Source: Polytrichum commune
Taxonomy: Eukaryota; Streptophyta; Polytrichopsida; Polytrichales; Polytrichaceae
Length of the DNA: 64,000 bases
Assembly: GCA_950295325.1 (NCBI GenBank)
Contig: OX485804.1
Coordinates: 38,626,001 to 38,690,000 of the forward strand
Reading direction: 5' to 3'
The notes under the pieces were generated by a model, which saw nothing but the letters and a program-made list of their open reading frames with translations, did no database searches and had not been told where the DNA came from. The translations under genes were made by a program, and so were the position numbers. Positions 11,801-22,825 of this stretch are shown piece by piece; the stretch's first letter is position 1, and each line of letters starts with the position of its first letter.

Positions 11801-14112
11801 GTACTTTCATATAGACCAGGGATTGTTGAGGATCATACAGAGAAAATTTTGCTCAGATATCCATTCTGTTGGATTTTGTTGTGGTGAGCAGGTGCAATTT
11901 ATGTTGGATATGATCTGTGATATTAAGAACAATAAACGGCGCCCTAAGGATGATCCTGCCCATCACATTCGTCTGAAAAAGTGGCTTCAAAAAGTGAGTA
12001 ATTCGCAGTCACTTATTCCTGGTTCCTAAAAAGCTATTTGCTGCCTTGTTGGTTTATGAATGATCGTGCTGTTCAAACTTAGCTCATTAATTTCTAGAAC
12101 TCAACGCCCTTTGTTGACTGTCACACAGCCTTCAGATTTAATTAAGCACATTGAACCTCTGGTTGCAGATAGAGCTGGACTTGGCTCTAACTTTCTAAGT
12201 CAACCAAGTGCCGCCGTCATTTAACTGGAGCTAACCTCATGTATGACTAGAAGCTTCCCTGGAATAATGTATATCAAAGTTAGCTTCAGGGTTGGACATC
12301 TGTGATCATCTTCCACTGAATGGCAATAAGGATTTAGGTGTAGCTAATTAGGTAAATTAGCTCTTAGTTAATCAATACAGCTGTCAGTTAATTGGAGCTA
12401 AATCTGCTTTTAGCGCAAGCTACAAGGCACTATGTGGCTTGCGGTTAATGCTCTTAATAGTGAGGATTGGTCGACTATAGCAGCCTCCACTTGGAAACCT
12501 TCACCCACAACACTAATCGATGAGATTACGGTGTCTGCAGCTTGGAGTGGAGGATGTGCAGTTACGCTCAGTCACATGGGTGAAGCTGATGGACACAAAC
12601 AAAAAGGGCCAGTGGTGGTTACCAGGGGTTGCAGATGGAGCCGGGGAGGACTTGGCCAGTGGAAAGGCAGAAATTGCAGGAGTAATGGATAGTGGTGGTG
12701 CTGAGGCAGACAAGATGCTCCAATTAGCAGCTTCGCAGAGAATGAACACTGATGCACGGCGTTCTCTTTTCTGTATAATTATGAGTGCAGAGGATTATCT
12801 TGACGCATTTGAGAAGATTCTGAGATTGAAGCTACCCGGAAAACAGGTACTTCGTGTCAAGACAAAATAGGCTCTTTAGATTTTACCACATGATGTTGAT
12901 GTCTTGCATGTTTCAAGATATATCTTGAATACGCATAGAGTAACTAAGTACTGAACCTTGAGGTCAGTGGGCTTAAATGGGTACTTTCAGCTTTGCACCC
13001 ACTTCTCCGACAATTTTGAACACGCAATTAGTATGAGAGGATTAGCAAACCCAAATTGAAGCCAATGTCACTGTCCTCATAGTTTTCAGAGCTTGTTTGA
13101 ATACATTATTTATTAGCAAAGTAAAGATTCTCTTGTGTCTTAAACAATTGTATAGGTACCCTCAATTTTGTTGACAATTGAACCTAGGATAGTTAATAAA
13201 TACCATGCATGTTGTCCAATCTCATTCAAACACACGTCTTTTTGGTATTTGTCTTAGATCCACCCCTAACCACATGCCACTTGAATATAGGTTCCCAATT
13301 AAGATAAGTATACGAACTAGGACCCCTTACCTTGGTTCTTCTCACAGGAGTTCATTGTCAGATCCTTTGCTGATGTGGGTATCTAACAAAATTCCTCGTG
13401 AAATTCTAGGACCGAGAGGTGGTGCGGGTGATTGTGGAGTGCTGCCTGCAGGAGCAATATTACAATAAGTATTATGCATTGTTGCTAACAAAGCTCTGTC
13501 ACCATGAGAAGAATCATAAGTTCTCCTTCCAGGTGCAAATCAGAGCCTTCTGATAAAAGTGAAGAGACCGTATTTTTTTTGTTTCTATTGTTTTTTTTTA
13601 AAATTTTAAAAATCTATCGTGGTTAATAGCAATTCTGGTCTTCTCAACAATCTGACTACAAATTACTGTTGACTATTTTGCAGTATTGTCTTTGGGATCA
13701 TCTGAAGCAATTGGACTTGATGGAGCTGCGGCGAAGCACTAACCTGGCTCGGCTGACAGCCTCTTTGATTGGCTCCTTCTCACTCTCCTTATCCATTGTA
13801 AAGGTTGTAGATTTCATAGACATTCAAAAACTAGCTCCCAAGGTTGTGATTCACTTTCGGATTATGTTTGAGTGTATGCTCACGGAGTACAAGGATGACA
13901 TCATCTGGGCAATATTTTCTCGAATTGCAATTGCTCCTGAACTTGCTGCCTTAAGGGATGGATTAGGCCTCTTTTTGCAAAAGCATATTGTCCGGGAGTT
14001 GAAGAAAGGAGACCCTGTAAAGGGTGCCTTGTTAGGTAAGAGATGTAAACTTGCCAAGAAGGGGTTGGCAAATGTTGCTGGAGTACCTTTTGGAAGTCAA
14101 ACTCAAGAATAA
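8832..14112 (+). CDS. NOM1/SGD1-type nucleolar MIF4G-MA3 protein (11 exons, ~772 aa)
   Basis: Homologue of yeast Sgd1 and human NOM1, a nucleolar protein needed for small-subunit rRNA processing that works with a DEAD-box helicase. Exons: 8,832-9,633; 9,832-9,899; 10,280-10,362; 10,690-10,789; 11,043-11,128; 11,249-11,331; 11,484-11,620; 11,892-11,993; 12,541-12,846; 13,410-13,532; 13,684-14,112. All introns are GT-AG and phases close to 773 codons. The N-terminal ~250 residues are basic, then strongly acidic (about 128-215, runs of E/D), ending in the KYVPPHLR motif typical of NOM1 rather than of the related splicing factor CWC22. The MIF4G domain follows (about 263-460, including GLLNRLSE and VTEIITNEIIGACCGGPRG), then CDIKNNKRRPKDDP, then an MA3 domain from about residue 558 (DARRSLFCIIMSAEDYLDAF). 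The start could also be the in-frame ATG at 8,847. Two telo-boxes precede it. Confidence 0.93.
12960..13335 (+). repeat. R1 repeat copy inside NOM1 intron 9
   Basis: The copy runs from 'gtgggcttaaatgggtacttt' through 'gcacccacttctcc', a CATGATTAGCAAACCC-like block, the 'aagattctcttg' block, the TTGAACCTAG block and 'aacacacgtctttttggtat' to 'aagataagt'. This is the same order as the copies at 34,640-34,960 and 14,770-14,950. It lies entirely within the NOM1 intron 12,847-13,409. Confidence 0.75.
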
Positions 14113-15760
14113 TAAACAGTTTCTTACTCTCTTCGTTGCTCACTTTGGAAGTATATGCTGTTAACCAACTTCTAGCCATCTGCAGTCATTATGTAAATAT
14201 CAATAGATCACTTGAGCCCTGAATGCTTACCTTGTTGTGAGGGACATAAGTAAGAATGAAACTTTTAGCATTTGATTTACAGCTTCCATCCATTTAGCTG
14301 GTGTTTTCAAGTAATCTTCATGTCCTCATGATCGGTCATTGATGAAATACTTGAGATTTAGCTGTATTTTAAGTTAGCCATATCATGGGTCAATGACTTC
14401 TGGGTGTTCCAGTACACTTACATGTACAGGTTTGAACTTGACTTAGTTTAGGGCAGTAGTGAACTACATAGGTAACTAACAAGGGTGGTACAGGTTATTT
14501 TTGTTCTGCAAAGACAATTTTATTCATTGGTATAGGAAGCTCAGCTTTGAGTTATAAATTAGGGAAGCTCCAATTATTTCAGCAAAGGCTGCTCATTCAT
14601 TTGATTGAAACCCGCCATGATAAATGAGGTATAGGATTAGGAGTTGTGCATAGGTGTTGATTTTGGGTCGGGTGTTGGTTATAGCTCTACCTTAGACATT
14701 GATATTAGGTCAATAATTAACAAACTTGGGAAGGCTTATGTGATAATCACTCAAAATAATCTCGTCCTCGTTGGATTGTCATGTAGTCTCCCCAATTATG
14801 TTGACTATTGAGTTTAAAACGGTTATCATATCTTAAACATGTTCTCCAATCACTTTCAAACACATGTTTTTTTGGTATTTGTTCTTGGAGCACATCTAAC
14901 CACATACCACTCAGAAATAGGCGTTTGACTAAGATAAGTACCTAATTGAACGAGGCATGTTTACCTTCCCTTACAATACAACCTATTAACTTAGTTTATG
15001 TTAGACTTGAATGACATAAGATGAGATGTAAAGATAAGATGTGAAGATGAGATGACTAAGTTAGCAGATTTGAGAATGAATTAGATTTTCACATGAGCTC
15101 TGAAAATAATGAGGAAAGTGGCTACAGCCTTGATTCAGAATTGGTAACCATCGCATACTAATAAAAATCATGTGTTTCATGTCCTATACGAAGTGGGTTA
15201 GTTAGGAAAAGTAACTATTTAGGACCTATGTACCTTAGCAGGTTGTGCTCTATCCCAGTTTTTGCATTACCTGGATCCCTGACCATTTCTTTGTATGAAA
15301 ACACAATGATCCTATCCATTTCCTTCTGAAGGATGGGGACGGCGACCGTCAGTCGCCATTGACAGCCGTCGACTGCCGTGTTGGGAACCGTCAAGAAGAG
15401 GCTCCAGTTACTAACCTCCACCGCCGCCCTTGATGCACATGCACAGCTTCTTCTTCTCCTCAGCAGATGCTTCTCCACAATTTCCAACCCAACTACCCAA
15501 TTTTCCATTCTGTTTTCCATCCCGGATTCATTTACAGGAATACACCCGGCTTAAATTACACTTTATAACTGAAGTTCTCAGAGAGACTTGTGCGGTAAAA
15601 TTGTGTTTCTTGCAGAGTTTCTTGCAGTGTAGAATGCATCATATCCCCGCATTTGACACAGAAATGGATGCAACTTTGGTCGGGCGACATCCTACACATG
15701 TGGTTATGTGCACATCGGGATTTCAGTGCAGTGTGAGGAAGTAGAGAGACTCCCATCTGA
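14113..15760. other. Intergenic region after NOM1
   Basis: No gene recognised. It holds two further R1 repeat pieces: about 14,770-14,950 in forward orientation and about 15,070-15,240 in reverse orientation. Between 15,240 and 15,760 there are ORFs of ~100 codons on both strands without recognisable motifs or a supported gene structure. Confidence 0.55.
14770..15240. repeat. R1 repeat pair, inverted with respect to each other
   Basis: A forward R1 part (14,770-14,950: CCCCAATTATGTTGACTATTGAG, the ACATGTTTTTTTGGTATTTG block, ACCACATACCACTC, ACTAAGATAAGT) is followed by a reverse R1 part (about 15,070-15,240: CACATGAGCTC, AAAGTGGCTACAGCC, ATGTGTTTCAT, AGTTAGGAAAAGTAACTATTTAGGACC). Such head-to-head copies could form a hairpin if transcribed. 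Confidence 0.6.
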
Positions 15761-15789
15761 TCAACTTTGGTTTTGAACCCCCGATGCGG

Positions 15790-16400
15790 ATGAGTAGTCT
15801 GCATTTTGGATCACATGTCATCATCACCATGATGGTAGATTATTATTCCTTCTATGGCTGAATCTATGAACTTCTCTCACGTTGTACAAGATGAAACTCG
15901 CGGGGCTGTAGGCTATGTGTCGACGACCGACTCGATCGATTTTGCAGGAACCAGATTATCGGGCAAAGAACGTCGTCGCGGTATTACCTACTAATTCCTT
16001 AATCCACTCAATGCCTCATTGATTTTCATGCTTGAATTCTTCATCGATACTCACTTCATGCATGATGTGGACGTTGGAGTTTCAGTATTGCAATGAGGAC
16101 ATGAGGAAGATTTCAGTCTGAAGTTTGGTTTTGGTGCAATGCCTGCCTGCAACACGAGATGGATTATATCTCAAGCAGCCCTTGTTCGTGTTCCTGAGTA
16201 GCCATGTCCGATACATGGTGACCATGATGATAGATTCTTTCTGTGGCTGAGCGTGTGGAGAAAGTTTTTTTATGTACATCGACGTTCCTGAAGGATCAAG
16301 CATAACCCAGATTATCAGGCAATTCAAGAACGTCACGGTATTACTTACTAATTCCTTAATCCACTTGTCATGCTTCATTTCCGTCACTCTACAATATGCT
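15790..16400. repeat. ~380-bp tandem duplication
   Basis: The block at about 15,820-16,020 (CATGATGGTAGATTATT, CTGTGGCTGA-like, ACCAGATTATCGGGCAAAGAACGTC, GGTATTACCTACTAATTCCTTAATCCACT) recurs at about 16,205-16,390 in the same order and orientation with roughly 380-bp spacing. Copies are diverged by substitutions and small indels. No coding function is apparent. Confidence 0.75.
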
Positions 16401-16439
16401 TTCGTATTCACTGCGGCATGCTGATCAGCGATTACTTCA

Positions 16440-17840
16440 GCGTCATTGGTGCGCCGACGTCATCCAAGAATTTACCCAAATTCCTCCAACCCCGCTGGAT
16501 CGATTCAGTTCTGTCGGTGCACTAATTGGGGTCAAATGAACGCATACTGCGGATGCCACCCTCGAAATGGCCCAAACCTGTGAAGAAAGTCCCAAGTTCA
16601 CCCAACCCACCACCATCTTAAGCACACCATCATTTTCTTCAGCGATACTCCGACATAACGCAAGAAACCCAAATCCCTCCAAACCTGCTGGGTTCGGTTG
16701 GTGTGTGCATGAACTGAAGAAAGTGCAAGCCCCAAAACTTCCTAACACCTCACCATCTTAAGCACACCACCATTTTCTTCATTGATCCTCCGACATCGTC
16801 TAAGAAACCCAAATCCTTCCAACACTGCTCGATTCATTCGATTGGGTCGGTGTGTGCACGAATTGGGTTTAAATGAACGTAAACCTGCGGGATAAACTCG
16901 AAATGGCCCAAACCTGTGTTGAAAAAGCAAACTCCACCTAACCCACCACCAATTTTCTTCCTCGACATATCCCAAGAAACCCAAATCCCTCCAAACCGGA
17001 CCCTGCTCAATTTATTCAAGTGTATCGGTGTGTGCACGTATTGGGTTCAAACGAACGCATACCTGCGGACATTCGAAATGGTCCAAACCTGGAAAGAAAG
17101 TGCGAAATCCACCTAATCCAACACCATCTTGAGCAAACCACCATTTTCTTCCTTGACATTAGCCAAGAAACACAAATCCCTCCACCCCTGCATGTTTGAT
17201 TGGGTCGGTGTGTGCACGAATTGGGTTTAAATGAACGTAAACCTGCGGGATAAACTCGAAATGGCCCAAACCTGTGTTGAAAAAGCAAACTCCACCTAAC
17301 CCACCACCAATTTTCTTCCTCGACATATCCCAAGAAACCCAAATCCCTCCAAACCGGACCCTGCTCAATTTATTCAAGTGTATCGGTGTGTGCACGTATT
17401 GGGTTCAAACGAACGCATACCTGCGGACATTCGAAATGGTCCAAACCTGGAAAGAAAGTGCGAAATCCACCTAATCCAACACCATCTTGAGCAAACCACC
17501 ATTTTCTTCCTTGACATTAGCCAAAAAACACAAATCCCTCCACCCCTGCATGTTTGATTCGATCGGTGTGCACGGATTAGGCTCGACTTTCAAATAAATG
17601 GATACCTTCGAACAACCTCGACATGGCTCAAACCTGTGAAGAAAGTGTGTAATCCACCTAACCCGCCACCACCTTAACCACAACACCATACCTCAATCCC
17701 TCCAACCTTTCTCGATTGGTTCGATTGGGTTGGTTTCTGCAAGAATTGAGTTCAAATGAACGCATACCTGCGGACAAGCTCGAAATGGCCCAAACGTGTG
17801 AAGAAAGTGCGAAACCCACCTAACTTGCCACCGGCGAGGG
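16440..17840. repeat. ~179-bp satellite-like tandem array
   Basis: About seven to eight units follow one another. Each carries the phrases GGTCGGTGTGTGCACGAATTG, ATGAACG.A.ACCTGCGG, CTCGAAATGGCCCAAACCTGTG, CACCTAACCCACCACCATCTT, ACCACCATTTTCTTC and AAGAAACCCAAATCCCTCCA. The ACCTGCGG landmark recurs near 16,876, 17,055, 17,234, 17,413, ~17,600 (altered) and 17,765. Spacing is 179 bp in the central units. The 5' units are more degenerate. Confidence 0.85.
16840..17555. repeat. Near-perfect 358-bp tandem duplication within the satellite
   Basis: Positions 16,840-17,197 and 17,198-17,555 are almost base-for-base identical (I find one substitution, at the 'agccaAgaaac' site). The unit is two 179-bp satellite monomers, so this is a recent higher-order duplication of a dimer, or an assembly artefact. 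The duplicated reading frames in it are not genes. Confidence 0.9.
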
Positions 17841-17849
17841 GGAGTGAGC

Positions 17850-18166
17850 CCTACCATCCTTATGTGCACACCGACGTGACCAAATGGCTGAAACGAGCAC
17901 CTCCAAGCCACGCCCTCCACTTCTCCTCTCACTTGGAAATTGAGCATGCCCACAGGAGGAGGGAGAGGGAGGAGGAAGTACAAGCGGAAGCAGAATCGGC
18001 AGCAGCAGCAGCAGCAGCAGCAAGAGCGGCGTCGGTAAAGGTGGTGATGGGGATCATCCCCGGGGATGGCAAACCGCGAGTAGGTCGGAGGCGAGTGGAG
18101 CCGATCAATCATCAGCATCATCTCATGTCGTCACCCCCAGCCTGGTTCGGGCGAAGCTGCACCGAC
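17850..18166 (+). CDS. Unassigned GC-rich coding-like block
   Basis: An open frame runs through 17,756-18,322 on the plus strand. Its 5' part is satellite DNA, but from about 17,870 the composition becomes GC-rich and codon-like: a charged stretch of R/E residues, a run of eight alanines encoded by GCA repeats (about 18,000-18,020), then VVMGIIPGDGKPRVGRRRV. A good donor (GACGTGAGTG) lies at 18,167. I do not recognise the product. It may be an exon of an unresolved gene or simply low-complexity DNA with an open frame by chance. Confidence 0.25.
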
Positions 18167-18199
18167 GTGAGTGAGCATTTGCACCGCGCGCCTCCTTCC

Positions 18200-19045
18200 C
18201 ATCCTGCTGGCCAAGACAGCGACAAGACTACATCCGGGCCCAAGAACAGTGAGAATTGGCACTTAACTCAACCTACAACCAACCCCGGGGTGGCAATTTT
18301 TTTTTTTTCCTTCTTTTTTTAAAGCATTCTTTCCAATGAATCGATGCTGTGATGTTTCACAAAGCATGAGGAGGAGCAACAATGCTGGTGTGGGCGACGC
18401 TGGGCATTGAAAGGAGTCCATGGTTGTTACCATTTTGTGTCTAATTTAGAAGAGCTTTCCACTATTCATCCTGTCCATCCTGGCCAAGACAGCGACAAAA
18501 TTAAGTTCGGGCTGAAGATCGGTGAGAATTGGCACAGAACTTAATCTACATTGAACCCTGGGGTGGCAATTCGTATGTTTGGTTTTATAGTAATGCTTCC
18601 AATGAATCAATGCTGTGTTACTTCACAAAGCACGAGGAGGAGCAACATGCTTGCATGGGAAGAGCCTGGGCATTAAGAGGAGTCCATTGTTGTTACTATT
18701 TTGTGTCTGAACTAGGAAAGCATACCACTTTCAAATGTCGATCATAACATCAGCTACTTACATATGGTAGTCTTCACCGTTTTCTGTTGGCAAAAACCTC
18801 AACCTAATGTCCGGGGTGGCAGCTCCCATCTTTGTTTCTGAACCTATTCTTAAGGTAGTAAGGCTTTCAAATGGATCGCCGATGCTGTGTTGTTTCACAA
18901 AGCTTGAGGAGGAGCAACATGATTGCATGGGAAGTAACTGGGCATTGAGAGAATCCATTGTTGTTACTATTTTATTACTGAATTAAGTAGGAAAGCTTGC
19001 CACTTTCGAATGTCGATCATAACAATTCTTGAGCTACATACTCCG
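18200..19045. repeat. ~270-bp tandem repeat, three copies
   Basis: Copies start near 18,202, 18,477 and about 18,750. Shared landmarks are GGCCAAGACAGCGACAA, GAGAATTGGCAC, GGGGTGGCAATT, CCAATGAATC.ATGCTGTG, TTTCACAAAGC.TGAGGAGGAGCAACA, TGGGCATT and CATTGTTGTTACTATTTT. The first copy is interrupted by a T-rich run at 18,297-18,320. ORFs through it share the repeat peptide and are not credible genes. Confidence 0.85.
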
Positions 19046-19479
19046 GTAGTCTTCTCCCTCTTCTGTTGCAGAATAGACTAAGTCTCTAACCTTTACTAAC
19101 TTCCTTCCCAATTGTGTGCTTTTATATACCAAGGAAGGGGATTGCTTCATTTGAACCGAAGCTTCAGTAGTAAGGAGTATCGATATCAGACTGAAGATGT
19201 GGATTTAGAGAATTTCGTCTCGTTTTTATTTTTTGGATTTTTTTAAAAAGAGGGTGAGAGCTAAACCAATTAGAAGCAATCTTTCTAAACCAAGAGGGAT
19301 CACCATCCAGAGCCCTAGCAGGTGTTTCCTTTCACTTCTAAGAGAATATACATGTAAGTCTTGAAGATAATATTTATACTGGTCTACTTCCGACACAGTG
19401 TGCTTGTGCTTCAACATGTTGATGATTTACCAACTCCAAACAAGGCTATAAAACCGTTGGTACCTGATTGATGCTACAG

Positions 19480-19744
19480 ATTATTACGATCCTGAGCCCA
19501 CAAAAGGGACGTCAGATCAACCCACTCATCCGCCGATGAATCATTGGTGGAGAGACCATAAGTCCGGGGCAGCTCCAGTGACGGTGCCGCCACAATATGT
19601 GAGCCGAGAGGACCTGTTTGCCGCTCTACCGCAGCGCCGGCGGGACGTGGAGCAGCAGCCACCAGATCCGAAATCACACGAGGTGGCCGCTACCGAGCTT
19701 CCTAGGCCGGTTTCGGTGGAAGTTGTGGACGTGCACACGCCCAG
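19480..19744 (+). CDS. Candidate orphan exon of unknown gene
   Basis: A GC-rich open block is flanked by a plausible acceptor (GATGCTACAG before 19,480) and a strong donor (CCCAGGTGAGC after 19,744). Its frame begins YYDPEPTKGT, continues through HWWRDHKSG, PPQYVSREDLFAALPQRRRD and ends DVHTPR. The composition stands out from the AT-rich surroundings and looks coding, but I recognise no family and could not find partner exons with matching phase. It could belong to a gene whose other exons are short or decayed. Confidence 0.3.
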
Positions 19745-21506
19745 GTGAGCAACCCAACCCCCTCACGTCACAAATGGAGCCAGTTTTGACAAAAGAATTC
19801 AGTGAAGGTCCTGTGAATTTCCAACATTTTTTTCATATTTAGATGGCCTTGTTTATCGAGAAGAAGTCTATGGGAGGCGAACCAGGGTTTTGGCCTCTGG
19901 TGAGGCCACATCGCCAATTCGAAACCTTGAAAATGTCGTAAAACGTCGAAATCAGAGGATGCCATGATTGTTTGGGAGTTTCATTAGTATAGAAGACCAC
20001 CCAAAACAAAAATCCAGAACCCAGACTAGAAAGACTGTCGAAAAGACACAGAGTCAGCTTCAACCATGAAAAAGAAACTTTTTCAATTACAATGGGTGCT
20101 GGCTTCCTGGACCCGTCCGGCCCTCTGTCAGTGTTCAAGATTGAAGCCCTCGTATGCGTTTCATTTGAAGGGCTATCAAATTGTAGCCTTTCAGTTGAAG
20201 GACTGGTTCAAATCCAAGACGTCAATCCAAGAATACAGAGATGAAATACAAAACTTAAATCAAACTTGTGCATGAACTATATGGTACATGCTTCTAGTAC
20301 AATGTGAAGAATTAAGAATCAACCATCTAACTTCATTTCTTGTAGTGACAATGCCCTATGCTTGTTGGTTCTTGTGGCGGGCATATTATATTGAGGACTT
20401 CAAATGATGTCTTCATTTTCAATTTGAGATTGCATTTTGAAGGGTTGTTCTTAGAGAGGTATATTTTGAAAGGCCAAATCGCATTTGAAGAGCATTGAAG
20501 ACTTCAATCTTGAACACTGCCCTCTCTTATCTAATTCACCATATTTGAGACCCAAAGAGCCAGGCCTGAGGTTGCCCCCCAGAGAGAGCCCCAGTGTGCC
20601 AAGGGCTCTGCAACTGACATTGAGCAACATGTATAGCCACAGCCGCAGACAGCCTACCTTCCTTACCGCAGACAGACTTTGCCGCACACACACATTGCCG
20701 CAGCCAGTGCCTGGGAAGTTTTTGGGCATATATAGTGGGTCAAGATCCTAGTGATTCTAAATCCAACCGGTTACATGTTCACATCTTCCGGTTTTGCTTT
20801 GAATTCATTCATTTGAGGTATATTCTATAGGTTCCTCTAAAATGATCAGTAAATATCCTGAAGTCTCCAACTTCAACCAGTTATTTTTTGAACTCAACCA
20901 GTTCATCTGCAACTAACTACTTGTTCTTTCTGGACATAGTCCGCAGTCCACCGCTTGTAACCTACGCCTGTCACATTCTTCCCAAGGGTGGGAAAAACCC
21001 AACTTTTTCCAACCGATGCATTGGTTTTTTTGGTTTTAATGCAAAAAACCTAATTTTTGCTAGTAAAACCATGGTTTTATTCTAGTTGCTGCCATGTGTA
21101 TTCCAACCAGAAATTATCATCAAGGGTGGGAAAGCCCCAACTTTTTCTTACTGATGCATTAGATTTTTTGTTTTAATGCAAAAAAACCCCGAATAAAACC
21201 GGATTTTGCTGGACCTCAGATGATTGGGTTTTTTTTTTAAACCCATAAAACCTAACTGTAAAAAACCGCATGGTGCCAACCTTGATTCTTGGGAACATTA
21301 CTCAGGATGACTACGTGGGCTCCGGCCTTGTTGTATAAACTAACCAAGTAAACCACCTCCCCGCCCACCCAATGACATCACTAGGCCTCAACGGAACCTT
21401 TTACCCCCCCCCCCCCCCCCTTTGCTAATATGCATGATAAGGGCCGTTCACACAGGTCCTTAAGTCTTAAGTCCCAAGTCACTTGAGTTCGATCTGTGCA
21501 ATCTTA

Positions 21507-21797
21507 ACTACACTAGAAAGGATATTTAGTGTTTGATACACTAAATGTCAACAAATCCATGAAAGTAAGTAACATTAAAAGTAAACTCAAACACTAAATA
21601 TCAACTATGGTAATATGTGGAAGTTATTTGAATTTAGTGATAGTAAGGATATAAAATCCATGTTTCACACGAAGGGAGGTGGCAATAGGGAAAATTTCTA
21701 ACACTAATTTCCAAGGAATTGAATATTAGTGTTGAGTAGGGTAGGTTGGTAAGAACGTTAAATATAATCTAACACTAAATATCCTTCTAAGTGTAGT
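21507..21797. mobile_element. 291-bp MITE with ~27-bp terminal inverted repeats
   Basis: The left end starts ACTACACTAG followed by AAAGGATATTTAGTGTT. The right end, read in reverse complement, is ACTACACTTAG followed by AAGGATATTTAGTGTT: nearly perfect arms over about 27 bp. The interior is non-coding and itself contains TTAGTGTT/AACACTAA palindromic phrases. The right flank (21,798-21,835) resembles one arm of the fold-back element at 24,592-24,716, suggesting insertion into or beside another repeat. No clear target-site duplication. Confidence 0.8.
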
Positions 21798-22258
21798 GGT
21801 CCATGTAGGCCGCTTGCCCACTAGATTCTAGAAAATAATGGGTTGGAGGTATTCGCATGTACTTTAAGCACAAGTTGTCATCCAACCATCTTTTGTTAGT
21901 CTGCTAGAATGTGGAGGGATGTGGTCAAGGGTTGCGCACACACTAAAGAATCTTTAATCTACAAGTGTTGGTCACCAAAGATTTTGAAGACCGGTTTTAG
22001 AAGGAGGAGGAGGTTTTAACTTGAATGTGGAGGTTAGTAGATGCGCCCAAATTTGAGAAGATGGGAGTAACTACACTAAATATGTCACCAATTTTAATTG
22101 TTTTGCTCAATACTAATTGTAAACCGCGGTATAGTGTCACCAATACTTAATGTTTACCCAACATTATTTGTCATTCCTTATTTGATGTCCGTATTCCAAC
22201 AAGTTACTACATTCTTTGTCATGAGATTATCATACAGCAACAAAGTATTAGTTTTATA

Positions 22259-22825
22259 ATGTCCCTTGCATATTTTAAAGAAGTTCTACTCCCATGGAAC
22301 TGCAGGTCAGTAGCGGGAACACCAAGATCAGTCTTGGACACCCGAGACTTGAAATCTAGCAGCTCTAAATGGTCAGAGCCTACAAGGCTGTCCGTGAATT
22401 CAATGCAAGGAGGAGCAACTGTGGAAGCCAAAGGAGGACAAGTACCCAACAACCCCTCCTCTAGACCGGGTTCTAGTAGGTCAAGTAGGTCAAAGGATGG
22501 TGGCGGCAAGGCTCCTCCACCCACGGAGCTAGTGCGGCCGAGGTTTAGTGCTGGTGGGGTTGTCCGGCCCTCGCCTATGCCCGAGTTGCACCCTATTCGG
22601 TCTAAGTCACGCTCCTCATCTCACCTATCACCATCCCCACGCACCCCGCTTTCCAAGTCCTCCCACCGCCCTGCCACTCCCTCTTCATCCTTCACAACTG
22701 CAGCAGGTAAAAATGGACGGTATCAACACTCCAACAATTCACCTCGAGTTGCCACCCCCTCACCCAGGATGCGCGTTGGATGCCCTGCCTCCTTTGTGCA
22801 GCACAACCACCCCTGGAGAGGCTAG
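22259..22825 (+). other. Unassigned proline/serine-rich open frame
   Basis: A 188-codon open frame on the plus strand, rich in S, P and R, including GSSRSSRSKDGGGKAPPP and repeated SP/TP pairs near its end. The first residues (LLPWNCRS) superficially resemble the start of LINE endonucleases (SWNCRG), but no downstream endonuclease or reverse transcriptase motifs follow. No splice structure or homologous domain is recognised. It may be a decayed retroelement fragment or an isolated exon. Confidence 0.2.

Noticed and set aside
16834-17474. Pairs of identical ORFs on both strands
   Set aside because: Copies are 358 bp apart because the satellite dimer is duplicated; the frames follow the repeat and have no gene structure.
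22259-22825. LINE endonuclease start (LLPWNCRS)
   Set aside because: Only a short resemblance to the WNCRG motif; no endonuclease or reverse transcriptase motifs follow in any frame. It is kept only as an unassigned open frame.
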